A stretch of DNA of 61,618 nt, taken from NCBI RefSeq assembly GCF_008929045.1, contig NZ_VFAH01000032.1, forward strand, positions 1-61,618, written 5' to 3'. The position numbers were made by a program, and so were the translations under genes. A model generated the notes under the pieces. That model was given only the letters and a program-made list of their open reading frames with translations, had not been told where the DNA came from and made no database searches. Shown one piece after another: positions 18,217 to 26,932 of the stretch. Source of the DNA: Noviherbaspirillum aerium (GTDB lineage Bacteria > Pseudomonadota > Gammaproteobacteria > Burkholderiales > Burkholderiaceae_D). The first letter of the stretch is position 1. Each line of letters starts with the position of its first letter.

Positions 18217-18453
18217 ACTGCGGGGATCGGGTTATCAGGATCGGGTAACAGAGTTTGTCAGGGTAGCAGGTATTGGCCCCGGGCGGCACGGGGCGCGTGC
18301 AAAAAGAGGCGGATTGCTTGACAGTTCGTCATGGCTTGCGCGGTGCGGCGGGGCGGATATTGAAAAAATCGCATGCCGGAATGACATCGCGGTCTGCCTG
18401 CTGCCCGCTGCTCTTGCCTTGCTGCCCGTCAGCATGGTGCCGTCATGTTCCTT

Positions 18454-19134
18454 TCAAATAAACGGCAGCGAAGGCTGGCCCGCCTTTTTCCTGGCCTTCG
18501 GGCTGGGCCTGGCGATCAGGCGCTCCGCCGGATACTGCCGGAAGAAGGACTCCGCTTCCTCCACGGGGCAATGCAGCCATTCATCGTAAAGGGAAGCATC
18601 GATCAGCACCGGCATGCGCTTTTCATCCCCCGGGCGGCCGAAACGATGCATCAGCGGATGCTCGTCGGCATTGATGGTGAACATGGACATGGACAGCAGC
18701 GGTCCGGCCTCATCCGTCGCCGGCCTGAATTCCCAGAGCCCTGCCATCGCCATCGGGCTGCCGTCCGCATGCGCCACCTCGTAGCGCATCTTGCGCGCGC
18801 CATGCTCATAGGAAGCTTCGAAGAAGGATTCCGCCGGAATGAGGCAGAAGCGGCCTCGCTTGAAGGCATTGCGAAACACCGGCTTGCTTTCGGGCGCTTC
18901 GCTGCGCACGCTGAAAGTCTGGCTCGTGATTTTCATTTCGGCCCAATGGGGAACAATACCGAACATCGCCTGGGAGCAAGCCCTGTCGCCGAGCGCGGCG
19001 CCGGGTTGCGGCACGCGGATCATCGGCGCCATGTCGCCGGGCGCGACTTCGTTGCCGACGCTGAAATCGGAAGGGGAGACGCTGAAATACCGTTGCAGCT
19101 GAGATGCAGCGGCCGGAATGTAAATGGAGGACAT
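18454..19134 (-). CDS. SRAP/YedK-like protein with Ser at catalytic position 2
   Basis: This 226-residue protein belongs to the SOS-response-associated peptidase (HMCES/YedK) family, which crosslinks to abasic sites in single-stranded DNA through Cys2. Family blocks are VAPGDMAPMIRV, FGIVPHWA, VRSEAPESKPVFRNAFKRGRFCLIPAESFFE and the His-containing segment before RMPVLI. The N-terminus, normally MCGRY, reads MSSIY, so Cys2 is Ser; the NARSE motif reads SVRSE, and GFYEW reads SFFEA. No upstream in-frame start gives MCGR. It therefore is either inactive as a crosslinker or uses other chemistry. The frame is intact, so it is not a simple pseudogene. Confidence 0.78.
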   Translation of the reverse strand: MSSIYIPAAASQLQRYFSVSPSDFSVGNEVAPGDMAPMIRVPQPGAALGDRACSQAMFGIVPHWAEMKITSQTFSVRSEAPESKPVFRNAFKRGRFCLIPAESFFEASYEHGARKMRYEVAHADGSPMAMAGLWEFRPATDEAGPLLSMSMFTINADEHPLMHRFGRPGDEKRMPVLIDASLYDEWLHCPVEEAESFFRQYPAERLIARPSPKARKKAGQPSLPFI

Positions 19135-19357
19135 GCTTGCTATTTTAGCTTCAAGGCCCGGGCTGAACGCGAAATGCTGTTTCAGGCCTCCAATTGCATG
19201 AAGCCGGGCAATACTTGACGTTTCTCAACCGGATGGACGAATTGCCGACACTCATTTACTTCCGTCAATCAAACGCTTGATTCCGCTTGGGTGCGCGCCA
19301 GCAAGGGCGGATACTGGAGATGGACGGTTTCCGTCTGCCCACAGGAGGTAAGTGAAC

Positions 19358-19576
19358 GTGAGATCGAATAAAGACATCAAGCAGATCCTCGGCCCCGGTC
19401 TTACAGGCAAATACGATATGGCCGATCTTTCGTTCTCGGTACGCAAGAAAGTTGCGGAACCTGATCCGGCCGGGCAGCCACCGGGCATCGACTTGCTGGA
19501 CGACTATGTACTGGTCTTGAAGGCAGCCGGGGAAACACCCGAGAATACCGAGGGCGAGGAGGGCAAGCCGCTGTAG
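19358..19576 (+). CDS. Small acidic hypothetical protein (72 aa)
   Basis: The frame starts at GTG 19358, eight bases after AGGAGGT; a GTG at 19352 is too close to that site. The protein reads MRSNKDIKQILGPGLTGKYD, has a hydrophobic strand LLDDYVLVLKAAG and a Glu-rich tail. I recognise no family. Its TAG stop is the first three bases of the palindromic element at 19574-19708, so the original C-terminus may have been altered by that element. Confidence 0.55.
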   Translation: MRSNKDIKQILGPGLTGKYDMADLSFSVRKKVAEPDPAGQPPGIDLLDDYVLVLKAAGETPENTEGEEGKPL

Positions 19577-19708
19577 GCTGAGTTTGATAAGCGTTGCGAG
19601 CGGTTCGGATGGGCGCCGGGGAGCGCATGCGTACGCAGGGTACGCCGAGCACGCCGAGCACCGCAGGCGCCAATCCGGATCGCGCAGCAGCTTATCAAAC
19701 TCAGCCTA
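19574..19708. repeat. 135-bp palindromic element with perfect 19-bp ends
   Basis: TAGGCTGAGTTTGATAAGC at 19574-19592 is repeated perfectly inverted at 19690-19708. The inner arms also pair imperfectly (GGATGGGCGCC near 19608 with GGCGCCAATCC near 19666), so most of the element can fold as one long hairpin. Its outer TAG triplets are the stop codons of the plus gene at 19358-19576 and of the minus gene at 19706-21862. It may be a MITE-like palindrome, a bidirectional terminator, or both. Confidence 0.75.
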
Positions 19709-21862
19709 ATGCACCGTACGCCGGCTATGGGGCGCCTGCATGAGCAATTGCCCCAGTTCCTCCGGTGGAACCGCAGCGCCGAACAGGAAGCCTTGCACTT
19801 CATCGCATTCATTGGCATGCAAGAACCTGATCTGCTCTTCCGTTGTCACTCCCTCCGCCACCACGGTCAGGTTCATGGTGTGGGCCAGCGCAATGGTGGC
19901 GGCAACAATCGCTTCATCGTCACGGCTCGCCGTAATGTCGCGGATGAAGGATTGATCGATCTTGAGGCCGTTGACCGGAAGGCGCCTGAGATAGCTGAGT
20001 GACGAGTAGCCGGTTCCGAAGTCATCAATGGAAATCGAGACGCCGGCATTCCTTATTTCTTCGAGCTTGGTCAGGGTGGATTCCACGTTCTGCATCAGGC
20101 TCGTCTCCGTGATTTCCAGTTCCAGCCATTTTGCATCCAGCCCGGTTCTCTCCAGCGCCTGCATCACCGCCTCGGTAATGGTGGAGTCCGGATCGAGCTG
20201 CAGCGGCGACAGGTTCACCGAGACCTTGAGCGGCGGCAGGCCGGCTTTCTGCCAGCTTCGATTCTGCTTGCAGGCCTGCATCAGCACCCATTCCCCCAGC
20301 TGGCTGATCAGGCCGATTTCCTCGGCAAGGGGAATGAACTCGTTCGGAGGAACGAGACCGCGTTCCGGATGAATCCAGCGCACCAGCGCCTCTGCTCCGA
20401 CAATGGCCTTGCTGCTGATGTCGACGCGAGGCTGGTAATAGACGACCAGTTCATCCTGCTCCAGCGCGCGGCGCAGATCGTGTTCATGGGTGAGGCGGGA
20501 CTTGGCCCGTTCATCCATGTCGGCCTTGTAGAGCCGCAGGGCGCCGCCGCCGGCGGCCTTGGCTTCGTACATTGCCAGATCGGCATTGTGCAGCAGCGCC
20601 GCCGCATCGCTTCCGTCCTTCGGAAAAAGACTGCAGCCAACGCTTCCCGACACGACGAGCTGATGTCCCTCCAGCCTGACGGGGCGCTCAATGGCGGCAA
20701 GCACGTGCTTGGCGATCGTGATGACGCTTTCCGGCATCGAGACTTCCTCCAGCACGATGGCAAACTCGTCGCCGCCGATGCGGGCCACCGTGTCGGCTTC
20801 ACGCACGCACTGCCTGAGGCGGTCCGCGATGATGCACAAGAGGATGTCGCCCTTGTCGTGTCCCAGGCTGTCATTGACCACCTTGAAGCGGTTCAGATCG
20901 ATAAACAGGACGGCAACCCGGCGCCCCGAACGTTCCGCCTGCACCACCGCATGCTTGATCCTGTCGTCGAGCAGGTTCCTGTTTGGCAGGCCTGTCAGAC
21001 TGTCGTGAGTGGCAAGGCGCTCGATATAGCGTTCGCGGCTCTTGAGCTGGGTGATATCCCGCGCAATACCGTGAACACCGACGATCCTGCTGCCGACCAT
21101 CATCGGTATGGCAGTCAACGCGGCGTCATATCGGGTGCCATCCTTGCGCAGACCGGCGCTTTCGAAGGATGAAGCATGTCCTTTGCTCGCGGCGATGAAG
21201 CGCTCCTTGGCCATTTTGCGGCTTTCCGGCGAGACCAGGGTCTGGTAGCGCATGGACAGCAGTTCATCATGCGCATAACCGGTCAGCGCGGAGAATGCCG
21301 GGTTGGCGGCAATCAGCGCGCCTTCGAGATTGAAGGCGAACACGCCGTCGGGATGGTATTCGAACAGCGACCGCAGGCGCTCATGCGCCTCATCGGCCTG
21401 TGTCGCCGGATGTCGCCCCCAGACCGGTTCATGGCGGGAAACTTCATGGGCGACGCAGTAATACGTCTTGTCGGATTCGGACCACCTTGCCCGCAGCAAG
21501 GTCGGAACGGGCTGCCCGCCCTTGCGCAGGAACCTTGCCTGCAGCGTGACATGCGATGTCTCGCACGGCGCGTTCCGCTGCAGGCTCAGCATCGCCTGTT
21601 CGACGGCCTTGCGTTCCTCGGCGTGCACCAGGTCGGAGAGCCGGCATTGTTGCAATTCTTCGGACTGGTAGCCCCACATTTGCAGGCATGCCGTGTTGAT
21701 ACGTTGAATTTCTCCCGTGGCATTGAGGGCGCAGAGAACATCGATGGAGTTTTCGACCAACTGTTGGTTAATATCCTGCGCTTCGTATCCTGTGCCATTG
21801 TGTTGACGGCGGTATGAAGTTTCCGGCTTTGATTTATGGTGCTGTTTTTTCACTTCATGCAA
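19706..21862 (-). CDS. PAS-PAS-GGDEF-EAL cyclic-di-GMP enzyme
   Basis: This 718-residue cytoplasmic protein has a PAS domain at about 32-140, a second at about 158-275 (PDGVFAFNLEGALIAANPAF), a GGDEF domain with an intact active motif at 363-367 and an EAL domain with EAL at 491-493, DDFGTGYSSLSYLRR and EGVTTEEQ. Both the cyclase and phosphodiesterase sites look complete, so its net activity depends on PAS input. No membrane segment is seen. It lies 48 bases downstream of another GGDEF-EAL gene in the same orientation. The final residues (SRRTVH) abut the palindromic repeat that supplies the stop. Confidence 0.92.
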   Translation of the reverse strand: MHEVKKQHHKSKPETSYRRQHNGTGYEAQDINQQLVENSIDVLCALNATGEIQRINTACLQMWGYQSEELQQCRLSDLVHAEERKAVEQAMLSLQRNAPCETSHVTLQARFLRKGGQPVPTLLRARWSESDKTYYCVAHEVSRHEPVWGRHPATQADEAHERLRSLFEYHPDGVFAFNLEGALIAANPAFSALTGYAHDELLSMRYQTLVSPESRKMAKERFIAASKGHASSFESAGLRKDGTRYDAALTAIPMMVGSRIVGVHGIARDITQLKSRERYIERLATHDSLTGLPNRNLLDDRIKHAVVQAERSGRRVAVLFIDLNRFKVVNDSLGHDKGDILLCIIADRLRQCVREADTVARIGGDEFAIVLEEVSMPESVITIAKHVLAAIERPVRLEGHQLVVSGSVGCSLFPKDGSDAAALLHNADLAMYEAKAAGGGALRLYKADMDERAKSRLTHEHDLRRALEQDELVVYYQPRVDISSKAIVGAEALVRWIHPERGLVPPNEFIPLAEEIGLISQLGEWVLMQACKQNRSWQKAGLPPLKVSVNLSPLQLDPDSTITEAVMQALERTGLDAKWLELEITETSLMQNVESTLTKLEEIRNAGVSISIDDFGTGYSSLSYLRRLPVNGLKIDQSFIRDITASRDDEAIVAATIALAHTMNLTVVAEGVTTEEQIRFLHANECDEVQGFLFGAAVPPEELGQLLMQAPHSRRTVH

Positions 21863-21910
21863 TGATGAGCTGATCGGGAAAAGGCCTGGCCTGCAATATG
21901 CGGCAACATG

Positions 21911-24001
21911 TCAGTGGTAAAGACCGAGCCGCGAGCGATACCACGATTCGAATTCCGGCGCCGCAAGAGGCTTGCTGAACAGATGCCCCTGCACCTGGTT
22001 GCATCCATGGTCGCGCAGGTAATTCATTGCTTCCTCGGATTCAATGCCTTCGCCGACCACCTGCAAGTCAAGCGCGCGCCCGATGCCCAGTATCGTGTCG
22101 GCGATGGATTTGCCGCTTTCATTGGTTTCGAGGTTGTCGGTAAAGGAGCGGTCGATCTTGAGCTTGTCCAGGGGCAGGCTTGTGAGATGGCCGAGATTGG
22201 AATATCCGGTGCCGAAATCATCCAGGGCGATGCGTATGCCACGGGCTTTCAGCTGGTCAAGCTTGCTGATGGCGTCGGGGATATTTTCCATGAGTGCGCT
22301 TTCGGTCAATTCGATTTCCATCCAGCCCGGTTCGATCCCGTATTCGTCAATGGCGGCAATGAAGCGCATTGCGAATTCCGGATGTCTGAACTGCGAAGCG
22401 GACACGTTGATCGACATGCTGGATACGCTCAGCCCGCTGTCCCGCCAGCGCTGCTGTTGCCGGCAGGCTTCGCTCACCACCCAGAATCCGACCTCGTCGA
22501 TCAGGCCGGCCGACTCCGCAATCGGAATGAAACGATCCGGGCTGACGAGGTGGCCATTGTTGTCCGGCAGCCGGATGAAGGCTTCCGCGCCGACCGGCTT
22601 GCCGGTGCCGATATCGATGACCGGCTGGTAGAGCAGCTTGAGAGTCCCGGAGCGCAGCGCATCCTTCAGGCGCTGTTCGAGTTCGACCCGGTCTTCTGCC
22701 AGATGCAGGTAGTCGGTGATGAAGTGCCTGAAGGTATCCCGCCCGGCACGCTTGGCGGCATACATGGCCAGGTCCGCATACCGGATCAGTTCGGAGATGG
22801 AAGCCGCATCCTTTCGATACAGGCTGATGCCGATCGACGGTGAAACGCTGATCTGCAGGCCATTGAAATGCATGGTCTTGCGGATGCTCTCAAGAATATG
22901 CAGCGCCACGGTTTCGGAGTCTTCCTTGCCCTGCACCCGCGGCAGGACGACGATGAATTCGTCGCCGCCCAGCCTGCTGACGATGTCTTCCTTGCGCGTG
23001 CATTGCAGCAGCCGGCGCGCCACTTCCTGCAGCACCTTGTCGCCGACATCATGGCCGTAAAGATCGTTGATGGGCTTGAACCTGTCCAGGTCGATGAACA
23101 GTACGGCGCAGTCGGCATGGAGACGATCGGCCTGCGCGAACAGGTGCGTGCAGTATTCATAAAGCAAGGCGCGGTTGGGCAGTCCGGTCAGGCTGTCGTG
23201 CTGCGCAGCCTCCTGTATGCGCCGCTCGGCTTCGCGGCGCTGGGTGATGTCGACGGCGACGCCGACACGCCGCACCGCCTGTCCGTTCCCGTCGAAATGC
23301 GTTTGTCCGCGGACCGAGATCCAGCGTTCCTTGCCGTCAAGCTGGCCGATGGTGCGGAACTCATACTGAAATCGTCCGTCGATGCCCGGCCGTGCCGATT
23401 CGAGAATGAGCCGCCGCACTTCTTCGACATCATCCGGGTGGATGCCGGCATAGAAGGTATCGAGCGTGACCACGGTATCGGCCGGCAGGCCGAACATTTC
23501 CTTGAGCTTGGGCGACCAGGCGAGATGCCGCTCACCGACGACATGATCGAACATGGCAATTTCCGCGGCTTCCATTGCCAGCTGAAGTTTTTCGGCGTTG
23601 CGTGCCGCTTCCTGTTCGGCTTTGCGGCGGGCGGTGATGTCGGTAGCGAAGAGAATGGCGCCAACCCGCTTGCCTTCGCAGAAAAATGGCGACACGGTGC
23701 AGGATGCGTGCACGCTGGCGCCATCTCTGCCGATGAACTGCCAGATGAAATCCCGTGCGGATTCCCCGAGGACCGCAGCCCGATAAACCTTGCACTGCTC
23801 CAACGGAACGGGACGGCCATCGGGATAGTGATGATGCAGGGATTCAACAATGGAGCGTCCGAACAATTCCTCATCAGGAAAGCGGAATACTCTTCTTGCT
23901 TCGGGATTCTGGTAAATGATGCGTGCCGAGGTGTCAGTGATGAAGACGGAGTCGGCAGCATGCTCGGCGATACTGACATCAAATACTTGTATGCATTCCA
24001 T
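21911..24001 (-). CDS. PAS-PAS-GGDEF-EAL protein with EAF in the phosphodiesterase motif
   Basis: This 696-residue protein has PAS domains at about 10-125 and 135-258, GGDEF at 345-349 (RLGGDEF) and an EAL-type domain from about 440. The signature Glu is kept, but the third residue is Phe (EAF at 473-475). Other EAL residues are present: NVSASQF, ELTESALME, DDFGTGYSNLGHL and EGIESEEAMNYL. Phosphodiesterase activity is therefore possible but not certain. It is tandem with the previous gene and may be a separate copy from an old duplication, since the domain order is the same. Confidence 0.9.
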   Translation of the reverse strand: MECIQVFDVSIAEHAADSVFITDTSARIIYQNPEARRVFRFPDEELFGRSIVESLHHHYPDGRPVPLEQCKVYRAAVLGESARDFIWQFIGRDGASVHASCTVSPFFCEGKRVGAILFATDITARRKAEQEAARNAEKLQLAMEAAEIAMFDHVVGERHLAWSPKLKEMFGLPADTVVTLDTFYAGIHPDDVEEVRRLILESARPGIDGRFQYEFRTIGQLDGKERWISVRGQTHFDGNGQAVRRVGVAVDITQRREAERRIQEAAQHDSLTGLPNRALLYEYCTHLFAQADRLHADCAVLFIDLDRFKPINDLYGHDVGDKVLQEVARRLLQCTRKEDIVSRLGGDEFIVVLPRVQGKEDSETVALHILESIRKTMHFNGLQISVSPSIGISLYRKDAASISELIRYADLAMYAAKRAGRDTFRHFITDYLHLAEDRVELEQRLKDALRSGTLKLLYQPVIDIGTGKPVGAEAFIRLPDNNGHLVSPDRFIPIAESAGLIDEVGFWVVSEACRQQQRWRDSGLSVSSMSINVSASQFRHPEFAMRFIAAIDEYGIEPGWMEIELTESALMENIPDAISKLDQLKARGIRIALDDFGTGYSNLGHLTSLPLDKLKIDRSFTDNLETNESGKSIADTILGIGRALDLQVVGEGIESEEAMNYLRDHGCNQVQGHLFSKPLAAPEFESWYRSRLGLYH

Positions 24002-24302
24002 CTGAAAAGCACGCTTCCGTTATATCTCGAATCCGGTTCGACTTGCCTCATCGTCACGGAGTTCGATGGTATAGGAAGTAATCCTGTTCAAGTTGTCGTG
24101 CGTCAACTCGCTGTCTTCCAGGACACGTTGCGTGGTTGGACCGTTTTCACCCTGACCTGCCTGCCGATCCCGGCCGGATTGCCGCCGGCACTGCAGCATG
24201 CCGTTGCCGACAGGATCTGCAGCGGTCCCGAGGGCAATAACGATGACGAGGCGAATTCGCCTATGCGGTATGCAGTTACGAATTCATGTCGTTGGCTATT
24301 CG
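24002..24302. other. Intergenic region between two minus-strand signalling genes
   Basis: No gene is supported. It includes repeat copy 24141-24200. The hybrid kinase stop is at 24303 and the GGDEF-EAL start at 24001, so the two genes may have separate promoters. Confidence 0.4.
24141..24200. repeat. Dispersed intergenic repeat, copy 1
   Basis: The segment around TTTTCACCCTGACCTGCC, then TGCCGATCCCGG and GCCGCCGGCACTGC, is nearly identical to 55528-55580 and similar to 27921-27975. The right-hand inverted arm present at 55609-55629 is missing here. Confidence 0.7.
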
Positions 24303-26288
24303 TCATTTGCTGGTGGGTTCCGCCACCTTGCGGTTCAGGCTCGCTACGGCGGCAAGCAATGCCGGAGGTTCGACCGGCTTGGACATGTAGCTGTTGAATC
24401 CGGCCCGCAATGCGCGCATCCGGTCATCGGACCGTGTAAAGGCGGTCAGTGCGAGCGCCGGCACATTGCCGCCCCGCGCCTCGCTCAGCATTCTGACCTG
24501 GCGCATGAATTCATAGCCATCCATATCGGGCATGCCGATGTCGCTGACGATGACGTCGGGCCGGACATCTTCCACCAGCGCCAGCGCCTTGAATGCGTTT
24601 GCAGCGGTAATGACGCTGGCGCCGTTCCGGGAAAGAATGTGCTCGACCAGGTCCCGCGCATCGGGTTCATCATCCACTACCAGCACCTTGATGGCAGAGA
24701 GATCGACTGCATCAAGCAGTGCCGGTGCGGCATTTGTCCGATCCCGGGTGGTCATGAGCATCAGCGGTTCGGGTTGTGCCTCTATCAGAGGGAGATGGAT
24801 GGTGAAAGTGGTTCCCATGTTTTCACCGGCACTGGCCACCTCGATCGTTCCCCCTTGCAGCTCCACCAGCTGGCGCGCGATCGACAGTCCGAGGCCGAGG
24901 CCGCCGTAACGGCGCGTGGTCGAGGCGTCCGCCTGGCGAAAACGATCGAAGACATAAGGCAGGAAATCCGGACTGATGCCGATGCCCGAATCGCTGACAC
25001 GGATACGGATGCCGCGGTCATGCTTTTCCATCTCTAGCCGGACCGTGCCTCCGCCGGGGGTGAATTTGACGGCATTGGACAACAGGTTCCACATGACCTG
25101 CTGCAGCCGGTTCGGATCGCCATAGATCGGACCGGTATCCCTGTCCAGCGATTTTTCCATCCGAATATTCTTTGCCATTGCCGCTGGCCGAACGGTTTCC
25201 ATCGCGCCCTCGATGAAGCCGACAGGATCGATGGATTTCATTTCCAGCCTGACCTTGCCGGAAATGATCTTGCTCATGTCGAGCAGGTCTTCGATCAGCT
25301 GGGCCTGCGCATGGGCGTTGCGCTCAATGGTGTCGAGGCCCTTGCGCAAGGTCGCTTCGTCGGTGACGCCCCGTTGCAGGATCTGCGCCCAGCCGAGGAT
25401 GGCATTGAGCGGCGTGCGCAATTCATGGGAAAGCGTGGCGAGAAACTCGTCTTTCATCTCGCTCATGCGCTCGGCCTGGCTGCGCGCCTCGCGCTCCAGC
25501 ATCAGCATGCGCTGGCGCTCCTCGGCCTTTGCCTGCGACAAGGCCAGATTGCGGGATCCCGATTCGAGACGGGCATCGTAGATGGACGCCATCAGTGCAA
25601 CGGTCAGCACGCCGACGGTCGCAATGATGACCAGCACGGCCAGCGCATCCTGGCTGACGCCGCGCGATGCCGCCGTGCAGACGCTGCCGAGCGGAAAGCT
25701 CGCCGCGGCCATGCCGGTGTAATGCATGCCGACGATCGCAAACCCCATCACGACGGCGGCGCCGATCCGGAGCCTCCAGGCATTGGGCGTGTTGTCCTGG
25801 AGTTTGAAGGCGATCCACAGCGCGCCCGCCGAGGCGATAATTGCAATTGCGACGGAAAGGATGAAGAGCGGCGGATCATAGATGATCCCCGGATTCATTT
25901 TCATTGCAGCCATGCCGGTGTAATGCATCGCATTGATGCCGACGCCCATCAGTACGGAACTGATGGCAAGGTCGGACAGCCGCAGGTTAGGCAGGCTGAC
26001 TTGCCACAGGGCCATGCCGGAAACGGTAACCGGAAGCAGCAGGGAAAGAAGCGTGATCGGTATGTCATAGCCGATCGGGATGGGCAGACGAAAAGCCAGC
26101 ATGCCGATGAAGTGCATGGCCCAGATGCCGGTGCCCATCGCCAGCCCGCCGCCGCTGATCCAGAGCCGCGCGCTCAACCCATGCGAATTCTTCACTCGTC
26201 CGGCCAGGCTGAGCGCGGTATAGGAGGCAAAGATGGCGACCAGTATGGAAACCAGCACCAGCGGAATTTCATAATGTCCGCTCAGCAT
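24303..26288 (-). CDS. MHYT-domain hybrid sensor histidine kinase
   Basis: This 661-residue protein has seven N-terminal membrane helices with three MHYT motifs (MHFIGM at 59, MHYTGMAA at 121 and 188), thought to bind metal and sense oxygen, CO or NO. A short coiled linker leads to HisKA with His288 in SHELRTPLNA, a HATPase domain (MWNLLSNAVKFTPGGG, GLGLGLSIARQL) and a C-terminal receiver domain with Asp583 in SDIGMPDMDG and the conserved SKPVEP Lys. The phosphate may pass on to an unlinked partner, as no separate response regulator or Hpt is adjacent. It is in line with two cyclic-di-GMP genes, which suggests a shared signalling theme. Confidence 0.92.
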   Translation of the reverse strand: MLSGHYEIPLVLVSILVAIFASYTALSLAGRVKNSHGLSARLWISGGGLAMGTGIWAMHFIGMLAFRLPIPIGYDIPITLLSLLLPVTVSGMALWQVSLPNLRLSDLAISSVLMGVGINAMHYTGMAAMKMNPGIIYDPPLFILSVAIAIIASAGALWIAFKLQDNTPNAWRLRIGAAVVMGFAIVGMHYTGMAAASFPLGSVCTAASRGVSQDALAVLVIIATVGVLTVALMASIYDARLESGSRNLALSQAKAEERQRMLMLEREARSQAERMSEMKDEFLATLSHELRTPLNAILGWAQILQRGVTDEATLRKGLDTIERNAHAQAQLIEDLLDMSKIISGKVRLEMKSIDPVGFIEGAMETVRPAAMAKNIRMEKSLDRDTGPIYGDPNRLQQVMWNLLSNAVKFTPGGGTVRLEMEKHDRGIRIRVSDSGIGISPDFLPYVFDRFRQADASTTRRYGGLGLGLSIARQLVELQGGTIEVASAGENMGTTFTIHLPLIEAQPEPLMLMTTRDRTNAAPALLDAVDLSAIKVLVVDDEPDARDLVEHILSRNGASVITAANAFKALALVEDVRPDVIVSDIGMPDMDGYEFMRQVRMLSEARGGNVPALALTAFTRSDDRMRALRAGFNSYMSKPVEPPALLAAVASLNRKVAEPTSK

Positions 26289-26932
26289 GTTGTCCGTTCA
26301 GTAAAGTATTCGGCAAAAAGGGATGGCGTCTTTCTGGTCATGATATGCAATGCTTAACTGCCGTAACAGGCACGCCCGACATCATTGCCGAGTTCAGCCT
26401 TATATCAGACATTTCCGTGCTTACACAACCGCACAGGAGGGAACACGGGATGAGATATGGATGCGGCAATGGACCTGATGGTTCAGGTTTGCGCTGGAGA
26501 TGTTTCGGCATGGCCCGCACGGCCGGCCGAAAACAAGGCGGGAGACAGCCTCTTGACAAAACAGTGAATCGTAGAACTTGTACACACGCGGGTACGTTGA
26601 AAAATTTTTCGACCCTCATGCGCAAGCGCGCTGCGCGGAAGACTTGATTTTTCCTAAGTCATTGATTTATATCGCCTCAGCATATTGCTGAAGAAAAAGG
26701 CAATCTAATGAAAGCCGCGTCAGATATGGCATTGCCTCTTGTCAAGGGGCGGTTATGCACAAAGTTTTCCACAGGCAATGTGGATGACTGAAAAATCTCT
26801 CACACGACAAAGAGTTACATGCATTACCAGGTTCTTTCATGGAATGCAGCTGCACCTCGGCATCCGTCCTTCCTCGATGGCCGACGCCTGACGCCGGCGG
26901 TCAGGCGTCCCCGATTTGAGCCACTAGAGCGG
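26289..26932. other. Long intergenic region, partly AT-rich
   Basis: No convincing gene. A plus-strand frame at 26345-26647 has no ribosome-binding site, an odd composition and no domain. Bases 26590-26700 are AT-rich and include the small inverted repeat TCAGCA-TAT-TGCTGA near 26677-26691. A cluster of DnaA-box-like sites is at 26753-26787. TTGACA occurs at about 26553 without a convincing -10 partner. Confidence 0.4.
26753..26787. promoter_or_regulatory. Cluster of three DnaA-box-like 9-mers
   Basis: TTATGCACA (26753-26761), TTTTCCACA (26765-26773) and TGTGGATGA (26779-26787, reverse TCATCCACA) each differ from the DnaA box TTATCCACA at one base, all within 35 bp and beside AT-rich sequence. 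No dnaA, rep or parA gene is near, so this is a possible DnaA-binding or titration site, not a called origin. Confidence 0.3.

Noticed and set aside
26345-26647. 100-residue plus-strand frame
   Set aside because: No ribosome-binding site, no match to any pattern and atypical composition.
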